Part shown: piece by piece, positions 8,741-19,159 of the stretch
Numbering within the stretch: the stretch's first letter is position 1
How the letters are laid out: each line of letters starts with the position of its first letter
Assembly: GCA_003427395.1 (NCBI GenBank)
Contig: BFEA01000167.1
Coordinates: 824,370 to 850,257 of the forward strand
DNA from: Chara braunii
Taxonomy: Eukaryota > Streptophyta > Charophyceae > Charales > Characeae
Direction of reading: 5' to 3'
Length of the DNA stretch: 25,888 nucleotides
The notes under the pieces: generated by a model
The model's database searches: none
The model's input: the letters and a program-made list of their open reading frames with translations, nothing else
What the model was told of the DNA's origin: nothing
Position numbers and translations under genes: made by a program

Positions 8741-9396
8741 TTGTCCGCTGCAGACCTACAGCCCGAGGCAACCAAAGTGGAGGTCATCTGCAAATTGCCT
8801 CAACCGGCAAATGTCCAAGAGTTGCGCGCTTTTCTTGGTCTCGTATCGCACAACCGTAAGTTTGTGCCCAAATTCTTTATCATTGCGTGTCCGCTGCCCA
8901 AATTGACAAGCAAGAACGTGTCTTACACAAGGATGGGGAATGCACAACCGCCTTCCAAGCATTGAAGGAGGCCTTGGTGAGTCATCCGATACTCCGCATT
9001 GGAGATCTCAAACTTACATTCCTGATTTCGTAGATGCAAACTTGTATGGGATCAACGCAAGGCTGCAACAAGATGATGGTGATGACTTATGTCTACTTGA
9101 GTACTACAACAAACACATGTCCAGTCACAAGGTTAGTTGCCTCCACCTACATGCGAGAACTTTATGCCTTGAGAGAGGCACTAGACCATTGGAAACATTA
9201 CCTCTTGGATCGCCATTTCAAAGTGTTCTCAAACCACGAGACTTTGAAATGGATCCAGACACAAATTAATCCATCAACTACATTGACCTGCTGGTTGCAT
9301 GAGATTGATGTGTATGATTTTGAACTCAAACACAAAAAAGGTTGTTACAATCGCGTTGCGGATGCTTTGTCTCGCCACCCAGAGTTCATAACTTAG
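8741..9396 (+). pseudogene. Element B RT connection and RNase H
   Basis: 8741-8900 encodes the RT connection (LQPEATKVEVICKLPQPANV, ELRAFLGLVSHNRKFVPKF). After frame changes, 9030-9396 gives RNase H: VDANLYGI (first Asp; the usual form is TDAS), STYMRELYALREALDHWKHY (Glu), FKVFSNHETLKWI and YNRVADALSRHPEF (C-terminal Asp), ending at TAG 9394-9396. The third acidic position reads S-N-H (AAC at 9232-9234) where most Ty3 enzymes have (T/S)-D-H. Element C has the same Asn. Confidence 0.85.
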
Positions 9397-9635
9397 CTTG
9401 TGGGTTCCTACGACATCCGTAAGAATTTAAAGGAAGAACTAGTTGAGCATAATGCCAAGGACCTGAAACTCGGTCCCATAATGGAGCAGATTCAAGTTGA
9501 CCCTGGCAATCAGCCTGATTTCCACGTGCAAAGGTTTTGCTCTTTCGACGTTACGGGAAGTACGACCAACTGTGTGTACCCAACCATGAGCACATCCGTA
9601 CTCACTTCTTGGACTTGCCTCCTGGCCGGATGCAC
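9397..9635 (+). pseudogene. Element B integrase N-terminal part, left of NUMT
   Basis: Degraded frames encode the tether after RNase H (YDIRKNLKEELVEHNAKD, GPIMEQIQVDPGN) and the start of the integrase zinc-binding module (KYDQLCVPNHEHIRTHFLDL). Element sequence ends about 9635 in a GGCCGGATGCAC stretch that corresponds to the A-G-H of the H-x-GHFG motif. It resumes at about 10078 with ACTTCGATTTTGAGAAG, so the mitochondrial insert lies inside the HHCC zinc-binding domain. Confidence 0.75.
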
Positions 9636-9636
9636 A

Positions 9637-10077
<441 letters not shown>

Positions 10078-10695
10078 ACTTCGATTTTGAGAAGACATAC
10101 GAAAGCCTATTGCAAAAGTTTGCATGGCCTAAGATGAAAGGAATGGCACGAAAGTTTGTGGCTGAGTGTGAGTTCATCAACGCATCAAACCGTCTCGGTA
10201 GAAGCCCTATGGGCTGCTGCATCCGCTTCCTATTCCTGATGGCCCGGGTGAGTCTCTTTCCATTGACTTCACGGACATGGGAAAGAAGAGCAAGATCGAA
10301 TATTCGCAGGTAATGGTCATCGTTGACCATTTTTTGAAATTTCTGAATTTTATTCCATTGCCACCTCACGCCCAAACTAACCTTGTGATCGAGGAGTTTC
10401 ACAATACGTACATTCTGCAGTGTGGGCCCCCGAAGACTCTTGTGAGTGACCGGGACACTAGGTTCATAAGTGCAGATTGGAAAGACTTCCCCTCCCAGAT
10501 CTACGACATCACACTCAAGATGACGTTTGGTCGGCATCCCGAAGCCAATGGACTGGCCTAGGAGATCAAATAGATTGTGATCCAACTTCTCTGAGCTCTA
10601 ATTGTGCCTGATCAGAACTCATGGGATGAGGAATCGTCGATAGTGCAAGGATTGTACAACAACTCCATACACTCCTCCACCGGGATGACACCTAA
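10078..10695 (+). pseudogene. Element B integrase core, right of NUMT
   Basis: The zinc module ends with [20 protein letters not shown] and AECEF, where the expected C-x-x-C pair is degraded. The RNase-H-fold core is open from 10277 to 10561: SQVMVIVDHFLKFLNFIPL, QCGPPKTLVSDRDTRFIS (second catalytic Asp) and GRHPEANGLA. The next codon, TAG at 10559-10561, stands exactly where the catalytic Glu of the D,D(35)E triad is expected (NG-x-x-E). A second stop follows at 10570-10572. The remaining core, readable in pieces to 10695, includes QGLYNNSIHSSTGMTPN. The core would join element cDNA ends to chromosomal DNA. Confidence 0.85.
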
Positions 10696-11241
10696 TTGGT
10701 TGCACCTCACGTGGCAAATTCGCAATCCCCTATCCTGACTGTTTCCTACCCCCCACCTGGCCTAAAGCCTGGCCCGACAGGTTACAACGCTAAGTTCGAT
10801 CACTTGCTCAATGTTGTTGTTGCGGCTATGGAAAGGCGACGCAGTGCCATGATTAAGCCTGCTAACAAAAAGCGACAGCCCGAACATTTCACAGTGGGAA
10901 GCCATGTCTGGGGCAAAATGTCTGAGTTTTCTGAAGAAGGTGTATCACGAAAGCTTCTTCCTCCGTATTACAGTCCGTGGAAGATTTTGAAAGATGATTC
11001 ATTCGGTTCTTACACGATCGACGTGCCTACTCATTTGCGCACGTACCTAGTCTTTAACACGTCGAAGTTGTTTCCGTATGTACCACCCGAAACTTATTGG
11101 TATGGAGAATCGATGATTCTTCACGCAATCAATGCGGTCACGAGATTAATAAATTGTCAAACACAGTGGAAAAGGGAGAAACACACAATACAAAGTCCAC
11201 TTCCAATATCATCCATTGAACGACTTTTACTGGATTGCTAA
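10696..11241 (+). pseudogene. Element B integrase C-terminal domain
   Basis: An open frame of 181 codons ends the integrase: KPGPTGYNAKFDHLLNVVVA, RRRSAMIKPANKKRQPEHFT, VGSHVWGKMSEFSEEGVSRK and LLPPYYSPWKILKDDSFGSY, then DVPTHLRTYLVFNTSKLFPY. This is the DNA-binding barrel of Ty3 integrases (GPF/Y module, here YYSPWKIL). The order matches the corresponding part of element A (FSLEEDVSQKLLPIYFGPWE), though sequence similarity is modest. No chromodomain-like tail of the A/C type is visible afterwards. A few residues appear deleted around DDSFGS. Confidence 0.8.
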
Positions 11242-11445
11242 GAAAGACTTGCTGCAGAATGCCCCGCGTGCCGTCAATGCATAAGAACGACCGATTGCCT
11301 TCGAACAACAACCTACATTCACCGCTACCCTCACTCCTGCGGAACATACCCGATCTCTCTTTGCCATTTACGCTTATGATGCTTTATGCAAGGACTCTAA
11401 GTAAGTTACTTGCTCGAAGGACCTCGATCTTGAGAGGGGGGGTAG
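11242..11445 (+). other. Element B 3' tail and polypurine tract
   Basis: No recognisable domain follows the integrase. The stretch ends in TTGAGAGGGGGGG at 11430-11442, a polypurine tract directly in front of the TG that opens the 3' LTR. In LTR retrotransposons this RNase-H-resistant tract primes second-strand synthesis. Its position three bases from the LTR start is typical. Confidence 0.8.
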
Positions 11446-12405
11446 TGTAATGACCCGCCATGACACGGACTTTTTTAGAGGCCCAGTAGCGTTAGGCTAA
11501 ATCTAGGCGGGTACCAGTCCATCCAGTCTGAGTCTAGGGCCTGTACGGGCAATATCGAACTCTGCAATGATGTTTCCCTCCGAAAGGGAGGAGGTACGGG
11601 CTGCTTGGGAGGCCGAGCGTCCTGGAAGTCACCGCCCAGGAGGCAAGTAGGCCGCTATATCTGGAGGCTGAGCGAAGAGCCTAGCCTCATTCTTTAGTGT
11701 GCAAGTTTGGCGACACACTGCTGGAGCGTTGGCTGCTACAGCGCTGCTAAGACGAAGAAGACCGAGAGCTTCCACCTCGATTATGGTGGAGCTCTATCGG
11801 TTGGAGGAGGGAGAGGAGGACCAAGGAGGAGAGTGGCGAGGTACCTACCTGGCTATGGTGAACACAATCTTCAGCACTGCATCTGGAAGGCCCCAGTTGG
11901 GGTAGTGCCGCACCAAGGTAGCTCGGTGTAGAGTCAGAAATGGCGCCTTGAGCAGCGGCATAGCTGCTTTGTGTCCTTTGCATAGGTGGACAGCGGCATA
12001 GCTGCTTTGGGTTGTCCTTTGCACAGGAGGGTGGAGCCTCAATAGTCCGCCATAGCCTCGGCTACATGAAGAGGAGGAGGAAGGGTGGCCATGGATATGG
12101 TGGACGTCATGTTGTTCCTGCAGTAGAAGAGGGATTCAAACATTGATGCTGCTTCAGCCATTCAACATTGTTATTATTATTTCTTGTTTAAATAAGAGCG
12201 GAGCGGATAAAGAGGAGGAGAGTGGTTGGCAAAGAAGAAGAGCATTGTCATTGCTCTATGCTGGAGCACATCATATTCTTCTTCTTTCTTTCTTCTTCGT
12301 CTTCTTCTTTCCCTCCCTCTCCTCTCAAGTTCATTCATTTATTTTTGCAATTGGATGGCATTGTACTTTCTGATAAATTTGTACTTTAAAACCAGGATCT
12401 TAACA
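11446..12405 (+). repeat. Element B 3' LTR
   Basis: The LTR starts TGTAATGACCCGCC right after the polypurine tract. A likely end is the TAACA at 12401-12405, giving about 960 bp with TGTAA...TAACA near-inverted ends. The right end is uncertain because the other LTR is missing and no target duplication can be compared. Inside are a two-copy repeat (CAGCGGCATAGCTGCTTTG at 11953 and 11991, 38-bp offset) and a CT-rich tract (about 12280-12325). The short reading frames inside it are not supported as genes. Confidence 0.7.
11953..12028 (+). repeat. 38-bp imperfect tandem repeat inside element B LTR
   Basis: CAGCGGCATAGCTGCTTTG starts at 11953 and again at 11991. Both are followed by a variant of GTCCTTTGCA. 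The core GCATAGCTGC is close to the CCGCCATAGCC at about 12047 and to the many GCTATGGC copies in element C, so it may be a shared regulatory word. Confidence 0.75.
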
Positions 12406-12774
12406 GTTTGAACAAATTTTGACCCCCCAAAAGTCCCCGAAAGTCACGGTCGGAGCTTGGCCAGCCGTGGCCCAAGTTACGGTCACGATCGAGGCCGCCA
12501 GTCACAGAAAGACCCCCGGTCATGACCGGGGGTGATTCGTAGGTCACCGAATAAAATATGTGTGTGCACCCGGTGCAGTGATGCACAACCCAACACACTA
12601 CACCATGCGCATTCTATGCACGGTGTGTGCGCATGGCCAACTCGTGCACGGCACCCCGTGCACTGCACCGTGCAGCGCAATGCGAAGGCGCGCCACAAGT
12701 TTGAAACAAACTCGGTCACCTAACTGCATTTCTGGAAACTGGCTGTTGGGCCTCGTAAAAATCTGTGTGGGTTA
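12406..12774. other. Gene-free stretch between element B LTR and element C
   Basis: No gene is seen. The stretch has a perfect 22-bp palindrome at 12512-12533 (arms of ACCCCCGGTCA) and a dense run of GTGCA/TGCAC words from about 12564 to 12675. The last 40 bases before the target duplication, read in the frame of the LINE beyond element C, give GLVKICVG, a stop, then WVKLQVVDNG on the far side. The right end may therefore be the 5' part of the interrupted LINE endonuclease. Confidence 0.5.
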
Positions 12775-12779
12775 GTGGG
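12775..12779. repeat. Target site duplication of element C, left copy
   Basis: GTGGG here matches GTGGG at 21346-21350, immediately outside the two LTR ends. Five base pairs is the usual duplication length for Ty3/gypsy integrases. Confidence 0.85.
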
Positions 12780-13744
12780 TGCAATCAGACTTGTCTTCAC
12801 CTCACGTTCAACATACATACATGCAGCTGGCCATGGCAACAAAAACTTCCACAGATGCAGAATCGGCAACAAACTTGCACCCACACAAAAAACGCAGAGA
12901 TATGGGCTTCGGCTGGGAACTCAGCTCAAAACAACTTGTCACATCTCTTGGCTATGGCGTATGAGAACCAGTCTGGAATTCCTACCCGAACAGTGTATCC
13001 ACCGTCAGACACACTCACAAGCACGTACGCACACAACACTTGGATATACACACACACTAACCACTAACTCGTCACACTAGTGCTATGGCCGCTATCGTCT
13101 TCGTCGTCTCTAATGGCTATGGTGGTTTGTCCTCTTCCACCTTCGAGCTCTCTTGCTGACCACCGGTGAACTCACACACAAGTCACTCGATCACTTCCTC
13201 GTAGTTTCCCAAATAAGGAGTGAATGACTGATCGCTGCCTCTTTATCCATACTGTTTCATTTGGTGGTCTGGGCCTGCCCGATGTTCCAGGCCCTCGAGA
13301 TGTGCAGTCCCACTCCGGTACTTGCTGCAAAACGGACTGGACTGGGACTTCCCTTGCACTTGCCCCTTCGGTGTTAACTTGGGACTCTTGACCTTTCAAA
13401 GATCGACAGACTGCCCTTTCAACCTGTGAGAGGTCAAGTTGACTCGTCGAGCACTACTCTAGCCACGACCTACTGACCTTTCAGAGGACGTATGGTCAGT
13501 TGACCTTTCGAATGATCAACTTTAAATTTGCCATTTTAGGAATTAAAACTTCTAAACAACTAATCTACAGATCAAATCCACACGACCCAAGCTGCACACA
13601 CAAAACATTTGTACACCGTTATAGGGAGAGTTTGCAAATTCAAAGCACGCAGGGTCAACGGGAACCATACAGTGGGCTAGGGAAGATCTGGGGATTCGAG
13701 TTTTGGAATCTGCAATGTTGCGCCAACTAGGTTAAACCCTTTCA
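12780..13744 (-). repeat. Element C 3' LTR
   Basis: On the minus strand it begins TGAAAGGGTTTAACC at 13744 and ends GTCTGATTGCA at 12780, giving canonical TG...CA ends and 965 bp. It aligns along its whole length with 20344-21345. It carries repeated TTGACC/GGTCAA words near 13390-13520 and a B-box-like GGATTCGAG near 13692. The palindrome that is perfect in the other LTR is degraded here (13497-13522). Confidence 0.93.
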
Positions 13745-13757
13745 CTCCCACCATCCT
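13745..13757 (-). promoter_or_regulatory. Element C polypurine tract
   Basis: On the minus strand AGGATGGTGGGAG abuts the TG that opens the 3' LTR. Two T residues interrupt it. Its exact position next to the LTR supports its role as primer for plus-strand DNA synthesis. Confidence 0.75.
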
Positions 13758-13844
13758 AAATTCAAGGTCCTGAGAGAACTCTTTAATCCAAGGCAGCACC
13801 TCTACCTTTTCTTGCTCTTTCGTAAGCATGAACTACATTGAGAG

Positions 13845-14000
13845 TGGTTTTGAAAGTTCTATTTTAGTGAACCATCTGTCGTCCTTAGGTCACAGGTAAG
13901 CAAACCTGACTTTGTACTGCTTCTGGGGACGACCTCTACGTCCCGTGCGGAACACATCTTCTTCTAGTATTTTGTCTATCACATTTGCCATCCATATTTG
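13845..14000 (-). pseudogene. Element C chromodomain-like integrase tail
   Basis: The minus strand reads VIDKILEEDVFRTGRRGRPQ, KQYKVRFAYL, a TGA stop, PKDDRWFTKIELSKPLSM and TAG. This is the same module as in element A: I-x-E, G-R-x-R-G-R-x-Q-K-Q-(F/Y)-K-V-R-F, then D-R-W-F and E-L. The shared layout across two otherwise diverged elements shows it was a conserved domain. A frame change separates it from the integrase just before its start (IPPNMDGK in the other frame). Confidence 0.65.
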
Positions 14001-14029
14001 GAGGAATCATAAAACACAGCGAAGAAAAT

Positions 14030-14850
14030 TGTTCACTTGGCAACTTCCTTCTCGTGCAGCACAGCAAACTCTCTTGTACCGACATGTAACCTCTAAATCT
14101 AGTCCCGGTTCAGTCCTTCAAACGGCCTACGTGGTCTAAAGGACCGGTGCAGCTCGTTAGGAGTTATGGTAGTAGCTAGGTTTATGCTATTATTTTAGGC
14201 ACTAGGTACTTCAGGAAGCATCTCATCCCAATTCACTTGATCGGGTCTAATTTTCATTCTCAGTAACTGCTGCAAGATCTTATTCATTTGTTCAGTCTGG
14301 CCGTTTGTCTGTAAATGACGACCTGGCGACATCAACAACTTAAAGTCGTAGACTTTTATGAGATGTTGCCACTTCTGGCTGCTAAACCGCGTCTCTGTCA
14401 CAAACTATTGACAGGGGTATGCCATGCTCACTTACCCAGAAGTTAAAAAAACTTCTCTATCACTAATTCAGTCTTTGCCTCTGCAGGCAATGGTACGAAG
14501 TCACGTATTTGCTATGACCCCTGTATCCATGAAGTTAATGGAAACAAACTCTCCGGGTCCTGCTAGGATAGGCAAGGGTCTCAAAAGACCTAGGGTGCTC
14601 TTGTCGTTGTCTTGTTGCGCTGGCAGACTTCACAACTGCGGACATACTCTATACAGTCTACTTTGATGCCATGCCATATATTCAACATCGATAGGTTGGC
14701 TAATGTCTTTTGCCAGCCAAAATGTCTCTCTGTATCATGGCTTTCCTCTAAGATCAAATTGTGGATCTCTTCACTATTGGGGACGCACAATCTACCAATG
14801 ACATTGGTCTTCTCAATGAGTAGCCTGCTTGTGATTTTGTAATCTAGCTC
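14030..14850 (-). pseudogene. Element C integrase
   Basis: 14790-14590 reads CVPNSEEIHNLILEESHDTE, RHFGWQKTLANL and YVRSCEVCQRNK, the HHCC zinc module. A large part of the core is missing or unreadable: about 190 bp, where roughly 350 bp would be normal, separate it from the second half. 14401-14195 reads TRFSSQKWQHLIKVYDFKLL, SPGRHLQTNGQTEQMNK with the catalytic Glu intact, and LLRMKIRPDQVNWDEMLP. The DRD before TRF is present but falls in another frame because of a one-base loss. The C-terminal barrel region (14030-14190) is poorly preserved. Confidence 0.75.
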
Positions 14851-15470
14851 ACTATCAGGGGTTTCCTTAACCTTTTTCGGGACATCGCTCTAGATCAGGT
14901 CTTGAGCGTATGCATCTTTTATTTTCTGTTGTAGATCTACCCCTATGTACAAATAATGCACAATTTGTCCGAAGTAATCAGCCCTTCTACTTAGCATCGG
15001 CAACCACATTATACTTGCCTTTAACTGGCTTCAACTCAAAGTCAAACTGGTCCATCTCTACTTCCCACCTAGTCAGTTTGGGTGTCATCTTGGCTTGCCT
15101 CTTAAGCCATCTCAGAGTTTCATGATTTGAGTAAACTTTAAAATGCCTCCCAAGCAGGTAATGTCTCCAATGATCTAATGCCTGCCTGAGAGCGTAGAGT
15201 ACTCTCTCATAAGGTCGAGGCTGCTACTTTATCTGAAGGCAGCCTAGCGAACATGAACTCTACGGTCTATAACCATTGTCGTCACTCTGCTCTAACACAG
15301 CGCCTACGCATTGTTGGCTTGCATCTGTCGTGACGATGAACGACAACAAGGATTCAGCTACCTTGAGGACAGGATATTCTATCAAGGCCCTCTTTAATCT
15401 ATTTTGGGATGAGGTATGGTCTGTGTCTCACTTCCAGATGGCTTCCTTCTTCAGGAGTCTGTGAAGGGAG
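14851..15470 (-). pseudogene. Element C RNase H
   Basis: Minus-strand pieces read FIVTTDASQQCVGAVLEQSD (first Asp), ERVLYALRQALDHWRHYLLG (Glu replaced by Val within the usual RELYAL in this frame), RHFKVYSNHETLRWLKRQAK and GKYNVVADAK. The third acidic position is Asn (codon complement at 15125-15127), as in element B. A stop falls near 15270 and a frameshift near 15215. The domain follows RT in the normal order but cannot be translated as one piece. Confidence 0.75.
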
Positions 15471-15545
15471 CGACAACAATAGAGAAGTTTCTCACAAACT
15501 CTTTGTAGTAGTGTTCTCATGTGCTTTTTGTTTTTTTTCGGTGCA

Positions 15546-15547
<2 letters not shown>

Positions 15548-15587
<40 letters not shown>
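15548..15587. repeat. (TG)20 microsatellite inside element C RT connection
   Basis: Forty bases of alternating TG sit in a T-rich insert of roughly 100 bp (about 15515-15625). This insert replaces the conserved LRSFLG stretch after RTLTEL. On the minus strand it is read as a His-Thr run, which has no coding meaning here. Confidence 0.95.
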
Positions 15588-15589
<2 letters not shown>

Positions 15590-15814
15590 TGTTTTCTCAT
15601 CTGGAATGCCTTTCTGTGAATCAACTCGGTCAGAGTACGAGGAACTGGCCAGTCTCTAATCATTGTTATCTTGTTGTCCTCTGGTTTGATGCTTTCTTCG
15701 TCTAACTTGTGGCCCAAGTACAAGACTTTTGTTTTGGCCCACTCGCACTTTTTCGTGTTAAGCTTGAAACTGGCTTCCCTCAGTTTCTCTAAAATTTGCC
15801 TTAGATGGCCCTCA

Positions 15815-16100
15815 TGTTCTTGGAGGGACTTGCTAAAAACTAGGATGTCATCTAGATATACGATAAATTTATCTAGCCATGTCCTAAACAAATCATTGAA
15901 AGGTGGTTGGTGCATTAGTTAGTCCAAAGGGCATCCCTATAAACTCATAATGTTCTTGGAGGGACTTGCTAAAAACTAGGATGTCGTCTAAATATACTAT
16001 GACAAATTTATCTAGCCATGTTCTAAACAAATCATTCATACAACGTTGAAAGGTGGCTGGTGCATTAGTTAGTGCAAAGGGCATCACTATAAACTCATAA
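15815..16100 (-). repeat. 136/150-bp tandem duplication in element C RT
   Basis: Bases 15815-15950 correspond to 15951-16100. The copies differ by scattered substitutions, and the first copy lacks a short stretch present in the second (CATACAACG region near 16035). Each copy spans from the LQEH end back to the YEFI-MPF-LTNAP motif and contains a full YLDD box. The copy joint falls at the [14 protein letters not shown] motif, the same conserved place as the duplication in element B. Confidence 0.9.
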
Positions 16101-16559
16101 TGCCCATATCGCGTCCGGAATGCCTTCTTATACTAGTCATTAGAATAAAACTTTTATCTGATGGTATCCTAACTTTTAAATCTATCTTGGTAAAATACTT
16201 GCAGCCTTGCACCCGATCTAACAGATAACGTATGTGGGGCAATTGTTTTGCATTCTTGACGGTTATTGCATTCTAACTCCTGTAGTCTATGCACATCCTA
16301 AGTTCTCCCACTTTCTTGGGGACAAACAAACAAGTGCCCCAAAAGGAGATGAACTGGGTCTAATCCGTCCTTTCTCTAGGAGCTGGTCTAACTCCTTGCC
16401 TAGCTCCTCTAAATCCTTAGGAGCCATTTTGTAAACCGCTCCCTTAGGCGGTTTACTGCCTAGCTCTATTTCTATGCGGTGTTGAATAGACCTTGGTTCT
16501 ACCCCAAAGGGTGCTACGGCTATATCCGCATATCCCTTGAGCAAACTGGCGATAGTGGG

Positions 16560-17060
16560 ATGGATCTTTTCTTTCTCTTTTGGCTGGTCTGATGCTAGCT
16601 TTACATACGCTACAAAGACTTATCCTTCGAGTTGCTCCTTTACGAATGTGGCAAAGGCAGCAATGTGCCAAGGAGTTGTAAACTTTTGACACATGGAACA
16701 GACAGGTTTTCTTAATCCCACCTGAGGGAGTAGGGAGCTTGCACTCATGCTCTCGAAAGTGCAAAGTGGCTTCGGCTGCCTCACCCCAATTAGTACCAAG
16801 TACTACATGGAAGGGGTGGTTATCTTCTACGAGTAGAGTTAGGGAATGGATAACCTTATTTGCCTTTCCCTCTCCTTCTAGGCGAAAATACGCCTCGACT
16901 ACCTCGACGTACTCCTCGATCCGCATGGTGCGGTTATCTGTGAGGATTTTGACTACAAGTTCTTCCAATTTTTGGATTTTTTTAAGGCCTAGCCTCAACG
17001 TCTTCAGCGCCTTACAACTGCTGTAACTTCTAGTGGCCCCACTATCTATAAGGGCTCATA
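16560..17060 (-). pseudogene. Element C aspartic protease
   Basis: The active-site loop reads ALIDSGATRSYSSCKALKTL with D-S-G intact (codons complementary to 17038-17046). It continues in the open frame from 16998 as LEELVVKILTDNRTMRIEEY, then HPFHVVLGTNWGEAAEATL, matching the conserved second half of retropepsins (ILGMDWL type). A frame change precedes the RT at about 16600. The protein would cut the Gag-Pol polyprotein. Confidence 0.8.
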
Positions 17061-17339
17061 CTCTAGATCTAAGAACCTCTACATTTGCTAACAATAACTG
17101 CCCCTTTTCACTGTTCTTCATCTTGGCTCAGTCCGACCATCTTTCTTTGAGCTCTTTGGCCAAGCCTGTGACACAAGCAGTCTCTCGGCAGCTAGCTAGG
17201 TCCTGGCCAGCAACCTCTACCATGGACACGCATGGAGTGCAAATTTCTACTTCGCGCGCGTGCTCATCTCCACGTGCTCCTAGGGCAGGGGCAGCTGCTA
17301 CCTCTACTAGTGGTTGCCTTTTGTTGCCCCAGATGCAGC

Positions 17340-19159
17340 GCGATTAAACGTCTTATAATTCGGGCAAAATTTGATGATATGCCCAGGATCTCCACAGAAC
17401 ATGCATTGGAGCTTGTCCATGCAATCCTGCTAAACATTACGTTATAAGCCTAGGGGTTCCCAAGGTCTACCTTCATGGAGACCTGGGTGCCATTCACCCT
17501 TTCTGGGAGGTGATCAACTCGAGCTAGGGCGGTTAGACGGGAGACCTTGACCTTGGCGATCTATGTTGCCGCCAACCCCATGGCCACCTTGTCCTTGACC
17601 ACCTGAGGCCTGGCCACCTCTGCCATGGCCTCATCCTTCCCCTTGCGGTCTCCCTCCAACCGCAACAGCAGTGTACAAACTCCCCCTCTCTGCACTACTT
17701 TCCTCTTCCCCAAGTCCCCATTCTATATCAATATAGGGGACTTCTTTGCCACCACCTTCTTCCATTGTTAGTATGGGACTGTCTTTGGCCTTAACTTGGC
17801 CAAAGATGGTGCGACCCTTCCACTTTTTTCCTTTAGCTTAGTCCTTATGCTAGAAAGCGGTAATTGGCATGGACTGGGCGGCGAAGGCAACAACTTCCCT
17901 ACTAAGGAGATCATAGGTCATCCCAGGCTGATGCATCTTGTTAAAGAAGTGCCCTTGCAATTGCTCGGGCAACGCACGATAGTAGAGCTGGACTAGCTGT
18001 GATTCGGTAACTCCATGGTCAGGCACAACAATCAGTTCATTCATAGCGGCTTTTAGTGCATGCACACTCTTCCAAGGTCGCGCATGGATCATTTGGAGTT
18101 TGTCAAACGCCTTCAATCCTCTAGTGACGTTCGCAAAACGTTCTCGCAATGCAGCAAAGAAATCGTTGAGGTTAGTAATGGCAGAATAAGCAACCATGTC
18201 ATTTTTGCAGCGTGCAACTCAAGCGAGAAAACCTGATCAACCTAGTTGTCTTGCCACTCAAGGCCTTAAAGGCTACCATGACACATTCCCACTATAGGAC
18301 TCAGGGAAGCGAACTTTGACTCTCTCGCGGCGGGGTTGTGATTGTTCCTCCTTGGAGGCTGCCAACTTGACACCCTCGATCGCACCGGTGCATAACTTCT
18401 TTGTTCTACCATTTGCAGTCTGCATTTCGTTTACGAGATGAATCATCATCTTCCGGACGAAGTCATGGAACCCGGCTCGGATGGATTCAAGTGCTATATC
18501 ATGCCCATGAAAATGCCTTATCTCTTTTCGCTGAGCTGCCAGAACAGAGTCCATACTACGGGAGAAGGTGTCAATCATTTTCCCTATCTCTGTCTCCTTG
18601 TTCATCTTACCCGCCCGCTCCTCTGCCGCCTTCAATTCCTCCTCCATCTTATCTGCCATTTCCAATCGCCTTGTCTTCTCCTTCCCGAGCTCTCTTCTTA
18701 CTATTTCTCTTTCTGCCTTAAGACTATCAACTCTGCTTCCCTATCTTCCCCCAAAGATAATCCTGCCACCCAGTCCTTTACATCCTTCTCCACCTTATCC
18801 GCGGGGGGTAAACTTGTACTTTATTCTCCTCTCCTCCTTCCTTTCTTCAGGGCCCTTCACTGCTTCCTTCTCTCTCCTCCTCTGTAACGGGGCCCCTCTT
18901 CTTCGCTTTCTTTTTCCTCTTCTTCTTCTTTGGCCAATTCTTTGCCCAACTTTGCCTCCTGTTCCTTCTTCCACGCCTCCATCTCCTCCTCCATCTTTTT
19001 CTTTCCGGCCGTTTCTTCTTCCATCAAGGGTAATTTTTTGGCCTGTTTCTCCAAGGCTCTCTTCTCCTTTTCTCTCTTTCTACTCCGGTAAAATTGCAGT
19101 AGCCTTCTCCTCCTGTTCCTTAAATATGGCAGGGTCTGGATTCCGGACTTAGTAGTCAT
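17340..19159 (-). pseudogene. Element C gag
   Basis: The likely start is the ATG complementary to 19157-19159 (MTTKSGIQTLPY), which fits the family better than the upstream ATG at 19282. A Lys/Glu-rich coiled-coil region follows (KREKEKRALEKQAKKL, EEEMEAWKKEQEAKLGKEL, to 18857), then MADKMEEELKAAEERAGK and RVKVRFPESYSG (18665-18273). The capsid-type gag domain is at 18197-17850 (NDFFAALRERFANV, SVHALKAAMNELIV, QLVQLYYRALPEQLQGHF). A CCHC zinc knuckle CMFCGDPGHIIKFC is at 17405-17364. Frame breaks separate all the parts. Confidence 0.75.
17364..17405 (-). other. Element C gag zinc knuckle (CCHC)
   Basis: Fourteen codons read CMFCGDPGHIIKFC, an exact C-X2-C-X4-H-X4-C zinc knuckle with the Gly next to His that is usual in nucleocapsids. 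It would bind the genomic RNA during packaging. It remains intact although the frames around it are broken. Confidence 0.9.

Larger units (their letters stand above)
15500..16560 (-). pseudogene. Element C reverse transcriptase
   Basis: 16544-16287 begins RT: KPPKGAVYKMAPKDLEELGK, KGRIRPSSSPFGALV. After frame changes the palm is read twice because of a tandem duplication. 16087-15893 has [33 protein letters not shown] and SLQEH. 15915-15517 repeats [21 protein letters not shown], then HLRQILEKLREASFKLNTKK and KVLYLGHKLDEESIKPEDNK. Both copies keep the YLDD active box. The middle part (16100-16290: CIDY region and first catalytic Asp) is frameshifted. The sequence after RDWPVPRTLTEL is broken by the microsatellite insert. 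Confidence 0.85.

Noticed and set aside
11699-12042. Short open frames inside the element B LTR
   Set aside because: They are contained in the LTR, follow the 38-bp repeat, and have no domain.
15548-15587. His-Thr repeat protein segment
   Set aside because: It is only a translation of the TG microsatellite.
18568-19152. 194-codon plus-strand frame rich in Ser, Pro and Leu
   Set aside because: It is the complement of the Lys/Glu-rich coiled coil of element C gag. The composition comes from the CT-rich antisense strand.
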